Shown here: positions 21,905 through 33,517 of the stretch, one piece after another | Layout of the letters: every line of letters starts with the position of its first letter | Numbering within the stretch: the first letter of the stretch is position 1 | NCBI GenBank assembly: GCA_015680685.1 | Contig: MNCI01035139.1 | Location: 1-64,000 of the forward strand | Reading direction: 5' to 3' | Origin: Gnetum montanum | Taxonomy: Eukaryota > Streptophyta > Gnetopsida > Gnetales > Gnetaceae | Length of the DNA: 64,000 nucleotides | The notes under the pieces: model-generated | Seen by the model: only the letters and a program-made list of their open reading frames with translations | The model's database searches: none | Told to the model about the DNA's origin: nothing | Position numbers and translations under genes: made by a program

Positions 21905-24500
21905 ATGGCTCCTAATACTCATTTGGCACTTCAAAAGGTTGAGGAGGTGAAGAAGACCATGGGGCATGTGCCACAAGAGTGCATTCTAGCAGAGAAGAGC
22001 ACATCGTTGACCCAGTAAGTTACTCTGTCCTCTTGGTCCTTTTCCATGTTATGCTTTCTATCGTTCTCTGCTCTTGTTTTGCATCCTATTTGTTTGCATC
22101 CATTCTCAGCTATCTATGTTTTCTATGGTTGCATCATTTTGATCCTTGCACTGCCGTTGTCACTGTTTTGGTCATGGCAGATGTATAAACATTGCATCGC
22201 GGCTGCATGCGAGGCCACTGAAACCACCACTACCATGGTTGTTACAACCATGGCAGTTAGGGTAGTTTAAGTTGCTTGACCTTAGCATGCTGCAACATGA
22301 AACCCTTGAGGGGGCTAGGCCATGGTCTGATGTGGAAATCGTGACATGTGTTTTGTTAGGCTATGTCATTATTTTGTTGCTAAGCTAGGCTATTCACATG
22401 CTCCTACTATGCTAGGCTCCCATGTTCTTGCTACGCTACACGTAGGCAGAGGGTTATGCTATGCTATGTGCACAAGCTGCTAGACGCTACTAAGTTTCAC
22501 GTGTATCGTGTTCAAGTGTTGTGCTAACTTTTGCTAACTGCGTTGTGTAGGGTGGGACCAAGGTCCCAGCTGATCATTTTGGATATTAGCAAGGTCTTGT
22601 GCCATGTGAGCAGGCCTATTGCTAACACTCCCCCTCCCCAGATACATTTGGGAGATTGAGCAATTTGGTTCAGAAAAGGGGCACAAGACTTCTTGCAATT
22701 CCTTCTCAACCACTTTAGCGTGATTGTGTGGACTTCCTTAAAGGAGAAGGAGGCATTTGGCATAATAGAAGACATGTTGCCAGGTCCAAATCTGGGCATC
22801 CTGAGATATTTTTCTGATGAGGCAATCATGGGCAGGGAGGGAGGAGGATCTAGCCAACACTCAATAGGGTTGAGGCATTTAGCTTGGATCGAGGACATGA
22901 TGGAATACAACTGCTACCATCAGTACAACATGTTGTTTCTCATTCGTCACGTGGAGATGTACTTTCAGAACCCACAGGGGACCATCTATTGTGCTAGCGG
23001 GTAAGTTTTACATCTTTTCTTTGCTTTGTTGTGCAATGCTGGCCATATTGGGTGAAGGCTTAATGGTGTATGTTTGTCAGTAGGTTTTACATTGATGATG
23101 ACGGGGTTGATGACTAGCCGGGTCAGCTCGTTACAGTGCAGCTAGCCTTATAGGAGTTTGCTTTTGCCTAGAACCTGTGGGCGGGTGTGATTGTGTAGTG
23201 CAGGGGAGAATACCGTACCTATCTATGCATGCTATTCTCTCTCTACAATCGGTGTAGGAAGAATGGTTGACTGGATAAGGAATGGGAGGAACCCTTCAAG
23301 TAGGTCACGGTTGAAAAGGTTTTGATTAACCTCCCACTATTCCCGTTATCATATGGACCTTGTGGGTCAAAATTCAGGTGTCGCATGCTCGAGTGTTTTT
23401 GTAATCTTTGCACTCTTTGCAATGTTATGCTAAGTGAATTTTGTGGAAATTGTTGTAGGGGCGAAGAAGCCTTGTAATGTGATGGTGGTAATCACAAAGA
23501 GGCAGGGGGCAAACATCTACTTCAAATACGGCAAAGTAGCGACGAGCTAGAGTTGGTTAGAACGAGGAGCCCTGGAGTCTTTGCTCAAGAAAATTCAAAG
23601 GGTGGGGCTTATGGATCTGTTCATGGCTTTGAATCTGAGCGTCTCTGTTGCCGAGATGCTTTCCTTGGTTCACTCCTTTTCTTGGAAGGCAAGGCGTTTT
23701 CTCACATACGTGTAGGGCATGTGGGTGGTTATCAAAATCGATGACCAGTTGTTTATGGATTTGTTCAATGTTCCTACCAATGGCACCTGCGTAGTGTCGA
23801 AGGACAAGTGGGAGTTGACCCTTTAGAAGCAACATATCGAGGAGTGGCTGAGGCTCACCAAGGAGTGAAAAGGGTTCCCCATGGATAAGCTTAAGGATGA
23901 CCCTGCCATGGGGATTTACCTTGTCTTTCGTGCCCGCACATTTCCACAACTACTCACCCAAGGGAAGGTCTTGGGGCTTGAGTAAGCATGGGTCATGTGG
24001 GAGGTTATGAAAGAAGGGGCCCATTACAACTGGGCTAGTTTCCTATGTAGTTGCTTGCAGGCTGAGATTTTGGAGCTCTGTGAGCAAATGGAGTCCCGCT
24101 CTAACATACACTATGCCTTCTACATAGGCTATCTAAAGCACTTCATAGAGTTCCTAGTGGTCTAGGAAGATGGAGTCTGGACCGAGCGAGATCGTGACTA
24201 GATTCTTAGACCATGGATTCTCTAGGTCCTTCGAACTATGCGAGCCTAGGATCCCCCGAAAGTGGTCAGGGAGTCATTGTCTGTAACGACTAAAACTTTG
24301 GCGGCTTGTAGTGTTGGTGGCTAGGATAGCGTAGGAGAGACACCCCCTGTCATAACTGGTAGCATGACCTAGGGTGAACGTCTCATAACTGAGAATTTGC
24401 CCAAGAAGTTGCAAAGGAAGAGATCTCCCCCAGCTAGGAAAGTCCTTCACGAAGAGGAGGGACGAAGACTGCAGCTCAAGCTATAGAGGATGCAACCTAC
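21905..24500 (+). pseudogene. Antisense gene of element M1 (exons 1-4, truncated)
   Basis: This is the gene on the strand opposite to M1 pol. Exon 1 is 21905-22014 (MAPNTHLALQKVEEVKK...) with donor CCCA|GTAAGTT. Exon 2 is 22551-23000, from TTGTGTAG| to GCGG|GTAAGTT; it reads VGPRSQLIILD, then after a frameshift LPGPNLGILRYFSDE. Exon 3 is about 23084-23373 (YIDDDGVDD). Exon 4 starts at 23457 after TTGTAG| and holds YFKYGKV, GLMDLFMALN, DQLFMDLFNVP, YPVFRART-like and HYAFYIGYLKHF, then a basic stretch, RKRSPPARKV. The match with the other copies stops near 24500 at a break. Later exons are missing. In-frame stops are mostly TAG or TGA. The function is unknown; the gene is not a known gag or pol part. 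Confidence 0.75.
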
Positions 24501-25818
24501 CAAGGAGAGGTAGAGGAACCATAAGTATAAGAACAAGACCTCACATTGTTACAAGACTACCTCCAAGGTATCCAAGAGAAGTCCATCTTGACCAATGTCA
24601 TTGTGGAGATGAATTTTGGCCCATTTGTAGAGTTTACTCTAGAAGAAGTAAAGGCATAGCTTAAAGTGTCACCACTATAGCCTATCCTATTTAATAGTGG
24701 TGAATGATACCTTGGGAAAACTTACCAATTGTGGCACAATAAGGAAGAGGACATCACAATCAACATTAGAGGAGTCTTAGCCTCATACTCAATTAAGGTG
24801 ATAGTTGAAACTCTAAATATACCCAATGAAGGGGTGAAGGTAGCATACCTTTCCACTAGATTAGATGCTACAACTAGGAAGCTATGGCTAAAAAGGGCAT
24901 ATGGCAAAGAAGATGAGGGATACAATGAGTTAACTCTATAGGAATTAATCTATTTCAAAATTGGCATGTATCACTTATTCCTAACCAAAGGACTAAATAG
25001 ATTATTCACTTATGTAGCTAGAGGAAGTATGATCCTGATGGGCAAATACAACATCAATATCACACAACTCTACTTCATGGAGATTCAAAGGCAATTTGAA
25101 GAACGAAAGGCAGGAAAGCAAACACTTCCATTCCCTTACCTTATTAGGAAGTTGTGCAAACAAGCTAGAATCCTAGGGTACACCAATGAAATACCCAGAA
25201 AATCCTAGAACACCTCATATGTTGAATTGCTCAAACTAACACCACCTAGGAAAGATCAAGGTGAAGAACAAACTAGTGCTAGGGAAACCATACAAACTAA
25301 ACAACAATATAAAGTAGGTCCTAGTGGTTAGCAATAGCAAAAGTAGCAACAATAACAAAAACAACAATAACAAAAAGTCCCACCACCACCACCATAGGAC
25401 TATAGGCCATTAATGAGTCATCTACAATAGATTGTAGAGATCATTATCTAGGGAACAAGAGAGGAACCCAACCTTTATAGAGTTATAGATAATGCCATAC
25501 AACCCACAGTTTTTGCTGATCCTATAAGTGGATAGATCTCATTCAATTAAGAGAAGGGGACCAATGGTCACAAAAAATATCTGGGAATGATGCATCATTC
25601 CAATTAGTGATAAAAATTAAAGAAGGAGCCATAACTATGGTAATACAACACCAAGATGTAGTGCAAGCAATAGAGGTGATCACAAATCACATTAAAGAAT
25701 CCTTCAATATACCTATTGAGCCATCATTAGATCTCAGTAGAGGTAGAGATTCTCATATGCTAGCTTGAACCTCAATAACTCCTACAGACTATGAAGATGT
25801 GCTAACATTCAAACATGA
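24501..25818 (+). pseudogene. Foreign fragment coding a plant transposon-type protein relic
   Basis: From the break near 24500, unrelated AT-rich DNA encodes one relic reading frame. 24729-24923 has INIRGVLASYSIKVIVETLN and NIPNEG; 24966-25208 has GLNRLFTYVARGSMILMGK, then LPFPYLIRKLCKQARI. This pattern resembles the putative plant transposon protein family (Pfam PF20167, recalled from memory). A Gln-rich stretch follows (25320-25390) in which many codons are TAG or TAA, as if from CAG or CAA. It then has PPPPP and a weak C-terminal part to about 25560. No LTR or target duplication was found at either edge. It sits exactly where M1 and P1 meet in opposite orientation. Confidence 0.6.
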
Positions 25819-28800
25819 GGTCAAACTCACCAGCATCCAGTCAGAGTTCCCCCTCTTCTAGTTGACTTAACATCAAGGAAGCACCTTTTGCATTCATTTT
25901 CTCCTTTGGTGCTGAACTACATTTAGCAAAGAGATCATCGGTAGAAGTCCCTTCCTTGTTGACAAAAGCCTCTTCTTTATTCTCTAGAGCTCTTCTTTTA
26001 GTGGTACCAGCATTCTCCTTGTCGGCATTAGAGTCCTCCTCATCGACAGAAATGTCCTCCTCGTTAGTAAGGGAATTTTCCTAGTTGACGGGAGCCCTTT
26101 CCTTTATAGTAGAGGCTCCTTCTTTCTTGACCAAGGCCCTTTCCTTTGTGGTTGGTACCCCCACATCTTTATTAGCCATCCTTGTTTTGAGGGCTGTCAC
26201 TTCTTCTCCTTCTTCCTCTTCCTCTTCTTCCTCTGCTAATAAAGCGTAGTTACATTAGGCAAAGGTGTTTTAACATAAAACAGATGCTACACTGTGCTAT
26301 GCTTCCTAGCATAGCACAATGTAGCAAGCATTCACTAATCAAACACGATAGCAAATAAAACTAGAAAAAGCATTTACCAATGGGAGGCTATATTCTATAG
26401 AGCTTGAACCGCAGTTTCGGCCCCCCTTCTTTGTCTGTACATGGAGGCTCCTCAACCGAACGAGACCCTTTTCACTGCAACTTGGTGGCCACTATTTCTA
26501 TGATGAGATGTTTCCCCTATGATACGCAACCTGTAGTAGCAGGGGGTGCCTCTCCTATGCTATCCTAGCCATGAACGTTCCCTACCACTTGATCCCTGGT
26601 CGTTATTGAAAACAACTACGCAATAGCTTTAGGGGGATCTGGGCTCAGGTGGTGCAGAAGACTTGGAAAATCCATGGTTTGAAAATCTAGTTATGATCTT
26701 GAATCACCCAGACTCCATTCTCACAAACTACCAAAAATTTCACGAAACGTCGCAAGCAAGCCAAAAAGAAGGCATGATGCACATTGAAACAAGATTCAGG
26801 CTTCTTATCAAGCTTGACCATTTCAGCCTACAAATATTTGCAAAGATGCTTGGCCCAATTGTAATGGGTCCCCTCTTCCATAACCTCCCTTATTACCCAA
26901 CCTTGTTCAATCCCAATGATTTTTCCTTGCGAGAGTAATTTGGGGAAAGCACAGGCACGGAAGTTGGGGTAAATCATTTTGGCCACTCTCAGTGTAGCTA
27001 CTTCAATGAGGATCCCCTTTCACTTTTTTGTAGTCCCTAGCCACTCCTCAATGTCCCCCTGATTGTTTGCCTCATTTCTGGTCTTTGTTCCCATGGGGAT
27101 GCCATCAATAGGAACATCGAAGAGATCTACGAATAGTTGGTCATTAATTTCCAGTACTATTAGCACACCGTGCATGCATGTGTGGAAGCAGTTTGCTCTT
27201 TCATTAAAGCAGTCAGCTAGGGAAAGCATCTCAGTAGCAAGGATGCTTGGGTTCATAGCCAAGAACAAGTCCATGAGCCTAGCATCTCGAAGCTTGTTGG
27301 TGAGTGTTTCTGAGGCCCCGTTGCAAAGCCAACGTTGGGTCTCATCCACCTCCCCGTACATGAAGTAAATGTTAGCCTCGTTATGCCTAGAGGTGATCAC
27401 CATCACTTCTTGGGATTTCTTCACCACTATAGCAGTTCAAACAAAAAACAAAAAGTAAAATGCAAAACAAAACAAAAAAATAGTAGAAAAATTGGAACAA
27501 CACTCGAGCATGCAAACATGAACTCACAATCTAACGTACCAGGTTTAAATGGTGACAAGAATGGTGGAAGATCCACCGACATGTCTTCAACAGTGATTAA
27601 CCTAAGGGATGCCCAATCCCCATCCAACCAATTAGGCTCCTTACACGTATTGTAAAACTGGGAGTACCAGGTTGGATAGGTTTTGTATTCACCCTCGCAT
27701 TGGCCTATCACACCGGCGCGCATATTCCTGGTGGAGGAAAACTCTTGCAGCATCATTTGTGCCAAGGCTAGGGCATCAGTATCACTATGAAGCCCATTCT
27801 TGTTGATGAAATGCCTAGTATCAAAGAAAAACCACATACACCATTAACACTTTTTCCTAGCGTAGCATGCATTGCATAGCGTAGTTGAATATGTTTACAG
27901 AACTCACCCGTCGGCACAATAAACAGTTCCTGGTGGGTTCCATAAACACGTTCCGATGTGACAAGCAATGAACAACATGTTGTTCAGGTGGTAGTAGTTA
28001 TATTCTGACATTTTTCAAATCCAAGCCAGACGTCTCAAGATTTTTAGGCATTGATTGGAACATTGGCCACTAGTTCGCTTAGGCAACACAGGACCCCTAC
28101 AATTTCCAGGATAATCAAAATGGGCCTTAGCATCACCCTACACAACACAATGGAAAACATTAACATCATGTTCATGTAGAGTTCACTTGTAGCATAGCAG
28201 GATTAGCTGTTTGCAAATAAAATAGCATAACTCTTTCTTTGCATGTAGTGTAGCAGAAACACAAAGGCAATAGCATAGTGATGGGATATCAGCGATGCAT
28301 TAACCTAAAAGTCTCAAAACTCACCAGCCTAGTGTACCAAAAAAAATTCAAATATGGATTATAGATAAGAATTTAATATGCTACAAACATTTCAACAAAT
28401 TCTTTGACATACAAAATGATTCTTGCTACGTTGTATTAGACACGTGTTATGATGTCAAATCACACATGTGGCCAAACCCTCTTGAGGGTTGTGTGCTACG
28501 CTATTTGCATGTTAGATTACTAGGATTGCCTAAACCCCCTCGACAAAGTAGTCACAACAATGGTGGTCTCGGCAACACTGCATGCAACCTTAGCATAGTG
28601 CCATACATTGTTGTTGTCGAATCGACTACAGTAGTGGTGTAATGGCCAAAATTACAACCAAAGCGATGATAGAAAATGCAGGCTTCAAAATGAAGAATAA
28701 AATGAAAAAATGAAAGCAGAGATAACAACGATAGCATAGAGAAAAAAGGTAGCGTAGCAACTTACTAGGCCAACAAGGTCTCCTCTTGTACCGTGATTCA

Positions 28801-28884
28801 TGCTTGCGATAGAGGCCCTAGGGTATCTTTCACCTCATCTACCTTGGCGAGCACTAGGTGTTTGCATTCTCTTTTGGGTGACAT
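25819..28884 (-). pseudogene. Antisense gene of element P1 (exons 1-5, 3' end missing)
   Basis: Minus strand. Exon 1 is 28884-28766 (MSPKRECKHLVLAKVDEVKD), donor A|GTAAGTT. Exon 2 is 28137-27908, about half the length in the other copies because of an internal deletion. Exon 3 is 27814-27540 (NWLDGDWASL, PPFLSPFKPG). Exon 4 is 27426-26378 and is open over its first 135 codons: GEVDETQRWL, LFLAMNPSILATEMLSLAD, CMHGVLIVLEINDQLFVDLF, then VPIDG. Exon 5 is 26232-25831, acidic and rich in Lys/Glu units such as ERALVKKEGA, with donor CTG|GTGAGTTTG. Exons 6-8 are absent: the element breaks at about 25819. Exon edges match those of P2 and P3. Confidence 0.75.
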
Positions 28885-29019
28885 TATCTTGGTTGCAGAT
28901 TCTTTCTTAGTTGCTATGCTGAATCCTTTTTTCTCTTTAATAATACAATCACTCTACCCTCTAGATGTGGGCTCTGCGCTCTTACAATGAAAATGACAAG
29001 TTTACCAGGGGTAAACCCC

Positions 29020-29027
29020 TATTTATA
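29020..29027 (-). promoter_or_regulatory. TATA box of the P1 antisense gene
   Basis: GGCTATAAATAGGGG on the minus strand, 136 bases before the ATG at 28884. Equivalent boxes occur in M1 (21748) and P2 (57374). In P3 the site reads CATAAATTGGG. Confidence 0.6.
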
Positions 29028-29180
29028 GCCAATGCGGTAAAACGAAACTTGTCATTTTCACATGCCCATTAATGTGGGACACTCCATACAACGTAGCATT
29101 CTCACCAAAGTGTAGCAGCACTGTTTGCATCATGGCAGGTGGGCCCAACCGAAAATTTCATCCCACCTTAACCAACCACT
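29028..29180. other. Upstream region of the P1 antisense promoter
   Basis: Between the antisense TATA box and the boundary array. It matches 57382-57535 of P2 and the M1 equivalent, including the CATTAATGTGGG word. No gene seen. Confidence 0.35.
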
Positions 29181-29405
29181 TACCTATGCAAAGATGACTC
29201 GTTAGTGGTCTGCAAAGACCTTAAACTAATAGTTTTAACCATCACAAACATAACCTGTTAGTGGTCCGCAAAGACCTTAAACTAGCACTTTTGACACATA
29301 GATATAACCTATTAGCGATCTGCAAAGACCTTAAACTAATACTTTTGATTTTACACACACAACCTTTTAGCGGTCTGCTATGACCTTAAACAGGTAGATT
29401 GCAAA
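29181..29405 (+). repeat. 30-bp boundary repeats upstream of P1 RT
   Basis: Four to five spaced units such as GTGGTCTGCAAAGACCTTAA followed by ACTAATAG or ACTAGCAC. They have the same orientation relative to pol as the arrays after integrase in P2 and P3. Confidence 0.75.
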
Positions 29406-29529
29406 ATTTGTATTATAGTTTATAATTATTTCAACTATTTCATATTTTATTGCAGCTTTGCAAATGTTTTCTACATGCCATTGCTACAAATAGGTATCAC
29501 TTGACTTCACATTTATTTCATTGTGGTAG
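29406..29529 (+). other. Spacer and splice-acceptor candidate before P1 RT
   Basis: A T/C-rich stretch ends in TTTCATTGTGGTAG at 29529, followed by GTTGACCGAGAATG. P2 has CATCTCATTTTGTAG followed by GTTGAGCAAGAATG at the same place. This looks like a plant 3' splice site used by the sense transcript. Confidence 0.45.
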
Positions 29530-29540
29530 GTTGACCGAGA

Positions 29541-31190
29541 ATGACAATGCATTATGATCTATCTTCACCTCTAGCCTTGATAGGTCCACATGGTGGGCTT
29601 ACCAGATAACTGGACCTAGAGTCAATAGACTGGGATTCGTCTACTGGTAGCACTGTGGCATCCTTAGAAACATCCCTAGACTATCCCAAACACGTAGTCC
29701 AAGCCTTAGATTTAGAGGCCAAGGATGTAACTGAGGATCCTCTGATTGAAACACCTATGACTACCTAGGCGGAAATAAAATTATTAAAACTTAGCTCCCT
29801 CCTAGATTTTCAAATGCATAAAGATGTATCTAAGATCCTGCAAGATAACATTGAAGTATTTGCGTGGTCATATAATGACATGTTGGGTTTAGATCCAAGG
29901 CTTATACAGCACAACATTGTCTTAGACCCACGAATGAAGGAAGTTAAGCAAAAGGCTCGCAAGGTCAAACTAGAGATGCATTGGCCATACACAATGAAAT
30001 CACTAAGTTGTATCAAGCTAGTTTCATTCGGGAAGTTGAGTAATCAAAATGAGTGTTGAACATCATTGTAGTTTCTAAGAAAATGGGAGGAATATGAATC
30101 TATATAGACTTCTAGGATTTGAACAAGGCAACGATCAAGGATGACTTCCCATTGCCGAGTATTGATCAACTCATCGACACTACGGCTGGTCACTCTCTGT
30201 TATCCTTCATGGATGGTTTCTCCAGCTACAACCAAATTCATATCAACCCATAGCATTAGTTAACAACAACTTTCATGACCCCATGGGGTACCTTCTGTTA
30301 CACCATGATGCCCTTTGTGCTCAAAAACACTGGAGAAACCTACCAAAGAGCCATGACATACATCTTTAGCAACTACATCCTAGAAACATGTAACGACTAT
30401 GTGGATGACATAGCAGTCAAATATAAAGAGGCTACTGAGAATCCCAATAATCTAGTTGTAGTCCTCAAACACTGCCTGATGCATGATTTATGCCTCAGAC
30501 AAAAAAATTATATCTTCGGGGTAAGAACTAGATGCATGCTAGGGTTTGTAGTATCAAAGGCTAGAATACCAGTGGACCCTAACAAAGTTAAGGCCAACAT
30601 TAATCTAACACCTCCTCCAAACCTTAAAGAATTGTGTGGGTTGCAAGGTAGAGTGAAATTCATTAGAAGGTTTATAGCGAATTTGACTGATAAGTTACAC
30701 CCCATGAAACACTTACTAAAGAAAGGGGTTAACTTTGAATGGACAAAACAATGCCAACAAGCCTTCAATGACCTGAAGAAAGAGCTTTTATGCCTCCCAA
30801 CTATATACCCACCGTAGAGGGATAAGTATTTCTATGTCTACCTTGCCACCTTAGACACATCTATTGCAGCACTGTTATGTCAGAGAAGAGATGACGGCTC
30901 TGATATTCTAGTGTATTATTTAAGTCATGCATTGGTAGCATACGAGGAGAAATACAATGAGGTGGAGAGAAATTTCCTTGCCCTAGTGTTTGCATTAAAA
31001 GAGTGGAGGCATTATCTATTCCATAGCAAAGTTAACATCATTTTCAAAAGCAATGTCCTCCAAGCTATCACGAACAACCTATATGAATGTAGCAGGATAG
31101 CTTGGTGGAAAGTAATAACCATAGAATTCAATTTGCATTATGTGAGACAATCATCAACAAAGGGTCAGGCCATAGCTACATAGCTCATGA
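29541..31190 (+). pseudogene. pol (RT-RNaseH): P1 reverse transcriptase and first RNase H relic
   Basis: Starts at ATG 29541, reading MTMHYDLSSPLALIGPHGG. It continues with MHKDVSKILQDNIEVFAWSY (29814). The palm is damaged near 30090, then TPWGTFCYTMMPFVLK and NDYVDDIAVKYKEA (30390-30425) keep both catalytic aspartates. GFVVSKARIPVDPNKV and LKKGVNFEW follow. RNase H 1 runs from about 30720 to 31180, with VYYLSHALVAYEEKYNEVE and FALKEWRHYLFHS. Stops include IHINP then TAG CAT TAG, where the family has codons for Glu/Lys-His-Gln, typical of C-to-T decay. The next domain follows in frame after one stop. Confidence 0.88.
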
Positions 31191-31872
31191 CCTCGCCTAT
31201 CGATGATCAGGCACTCATAGACCCTGAATTCCCTGACGAGCGTGTTAGCACTATCAACTCTATCCCATTACATCTCGAGGCAACTTTGCATTTTGCCTCA
31301 ACTATGCGAGGTGGTAGTGCAGCTACCATCATTATATTCCCCTCTAGGGATATTCAGCCATTTTCTTATCAATTCATGTTCCTTTGTATGAACAACGTGG
31401 TAGAGTATGAAGGAATCCTTAGGGGCCTCTTAGCAGCCCAAGCATTAAAAATTCAACACCTAGAAATTCACAGTGATTCACACCTTGTTGTGAATCAAAT
31501 CACTAAGGTCTATGCCTATAAAGCTATGCACCTACAACCCTATTGCAACCTAGCTAATATTTTGCTCAGATAGTTTACAACAACAAATGTTTAACACGTG
31601 TCATGCATTGAGAACACCATAGTAGATTCCTTGGCTACCCTAGCATTAAATTTTCCACCACACTTGTTCGCAAGTTTTTCCAATTCGATAACCGAGTGTG
31701 CAGAGCCTATCACTCAAGCAGTACACATAGCCTCTATAAGTGCTATGGATACCCAAGAGTGGTATGCCAACATTAAAGCCTATCTACAACATGGTGAACC
31801 CCCACATGAATTTACATCTATTGAGAGGGATGCAATCTAAAAGCGCGCTTGGTAATATGTACTCATCGAAGA
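31187..31872 (+). pseudogene. pol (aRNH): P1 second RNase H relic, cut by insertion of P2
   Basis: Archaeal-type RNase H of the Tat lineage. The block 31187-31573 is open: LHFASTMRGGSAATIII (the first Asp is changed to Ala-Ser here), NNVVEYEGILRGLL with the Glu, and IHSDSHLVVNQITKVYAYK with the second Asp. The block 31598-31840 has ENTIVDSLATLALN with the last Asp and EWYANIKAYLQHGE in the linker to integrase. Pol stops at 31872 where LTR G3 begins, so the P1 integrase is not here. Confidence 0.85.
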
Positions 31873-32476
31873 TGAAACACCCTAAAATTTTAAGGAACTC
31901 TTACTTCACTAGGATCACTAGGGTCTTGGAAATGAGGTAAACATTTTCAAAAGTGTAGCCTCATGATGGTTTGGCAAGATGCCGAGAGTTGTTGGTGGTG
32001 CTCAGGATGCTCAAAATAGTTTGACAAGTTTTCTTGTAGAGGCGTTTGCTATGCTATGCTATGCTATGTAGCACAGCAGGCCTCAGAAGATAGTTACTCA
32101 AGCAACCAAACTATTGCAAAATAAGATGCTACGCTATGCAGCATAGCACAGTGTACCAAAGGAAAAGTAGAAAGGCCCAGCTTACTGAGTGATCCCAATT
32201 GCACCTGGCAAGCACTCCAGCCTTCAAAACTAGTTTTCTTCTTCAACTTCAAGTCCTTAGTAGAGCTTCTCATCAGAAAATGGTAGATTGAGCAAAAGGT
32301 AGGCTATGTTGGTTGCTACACTACATAGCGTAGCATAGTGTAACAACGATGCAAGAATAACAAAAGTTTTCTCAAGTGCAAGATTAGCAAGTTGCAGTTG
32401 CAGCTGTGAGCATGATCAAGCTTCAAGTAAATGTTTGCAACCTTGGCGCAGTTTGAAGATAAGGCCAGCTACTACA

Positions 32477-32504
32477 CTATGCTATGCTACGTAGCATAGC
32501 ATAG
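32477..32504. repeat. Perfect 28-bp palindrome in LTR G3
   Basis: The centre is GCTATGCTACGTAGCATAGC (32481-32500), extended by CTAT on the left and ATAG on the right. It lies about 355 bases upstream of the LTR TATA box. Shorter related stems occur in G1, G2, G4 and G5. Confidence 0.9.
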
Positions 32505-32856
32505 CATAGCAAACATGTAGAACTAGCCAAAACACTTCAAAGGTTTCCAGTACATGCAATTAACTCCAATGCAAATTTCTTCTTCAAAATGGTGGGTACG
32601 CTATGCTATGCTACACCAACATGCTATGCTTCATAGCATAGCAAAATGTAGTAGGTAGCTACGCTACATCAGTGTGGTTTAATCCTTGTCTGCATCGTTG
32701 GCACACCTGATCCTAGCATCTCCAATTTTGATAGTGTAATTACAGCATGATAGGTCCATAACCAGCTTTGCATGTTCATGTAGCATGGACATGTCAACAT
32801 CTTGTGGGTCTAGGACATGTGTCATCCATGCCTCATTTCTCGCATCCTCTTGGTGC

Positions 32857-32864
32857 TATAAATA
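32857..32864 (+). promoter_or_regulatory. TATA box of LTR G3
   Basis: TATAAATA, equivalent to 36397-36404 in G4 and 52822-52829 in G5. Confidence 0.65.
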
Positions 32865-33517
32865 CCCTAATAAGCAATGCTCAAATGGTTGGCAAATTCT
32901 TTGGCTCTTGGTAGTTGGTTGGCAATTTTGGTTCATAGTTTGAAGTAATTTTCTTGCATTGTTGGCATTGGTTGGCAAATTTGTGCAAAAAGGGTTGGAA
33001 AATTTGAGCAGTTGGCATTGTTTGCATTAGCATTGGACATTATCTTTTGGCTTGTTTGCATTTTTCATTGTTGGCTCTTAAGCTTGTACTCAAAGAACAT
33101 AGTTGAGGTATTTTGAGTGTTCTGGTCATTCCTGGACTCTCTGTGCACCTCCAGTATTGTATAACCTGTTATACGTTTGGAAGTAGAGAAAAGAATCAAA
33201 CCCGTGACTTTGTGGTGATGCATTTTCTCATTCCAATTACTTTGTTATTTCTCTATTACTATTATTTCTCAAAATTATTTTCATTACTATCGCTATTATT
33301 GATTATTGAGTAAATTTCACTTATTTCATACTAAAAATGACGTTTACAAAAGGTTAAGTGACACTAACTAAGTCCCTATCTGATCAACTAGACCATTTGG
33401 GGTGCCCCATTTCTATTTTATCTAGCATGGTTCTCTTATGGATCTGCAGTTAAAATTGCTCGACCGATGACCTCTCAATGTTTCAAACCACCGACGCTTT
33501 CAGTCGCTACAATTTTC

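Larger units (their letters stand above)
31873..33511 (+). repeat. G-family LTR G3 (5' LTR of P2)
   Basis: Plus-strand LTR of 1639 bp, from TGAAACACCC at 31873 to CTACA at 33511. U3 (32040-32660) is packed with GCTATGC/GCATAGC words and holds a perfect 28-bp palindrome at 32477-32504. TATAAATA is at 32857-32864. A primer-site candidate follows after six bases. It is closely related to G1, in reverse orientation, while G4 and G5 form another subgroup. GAAGA at 31868-31872 would be the left target duplicate in P1. Confidence 0.85.

Noticed and set aside
22046-22270. Hydrophobic open frame that looks like a membrane segment
   Set aside because: It lies in intron 1 of the M1 antisense gene and is not kept in P1, P2 or P3.
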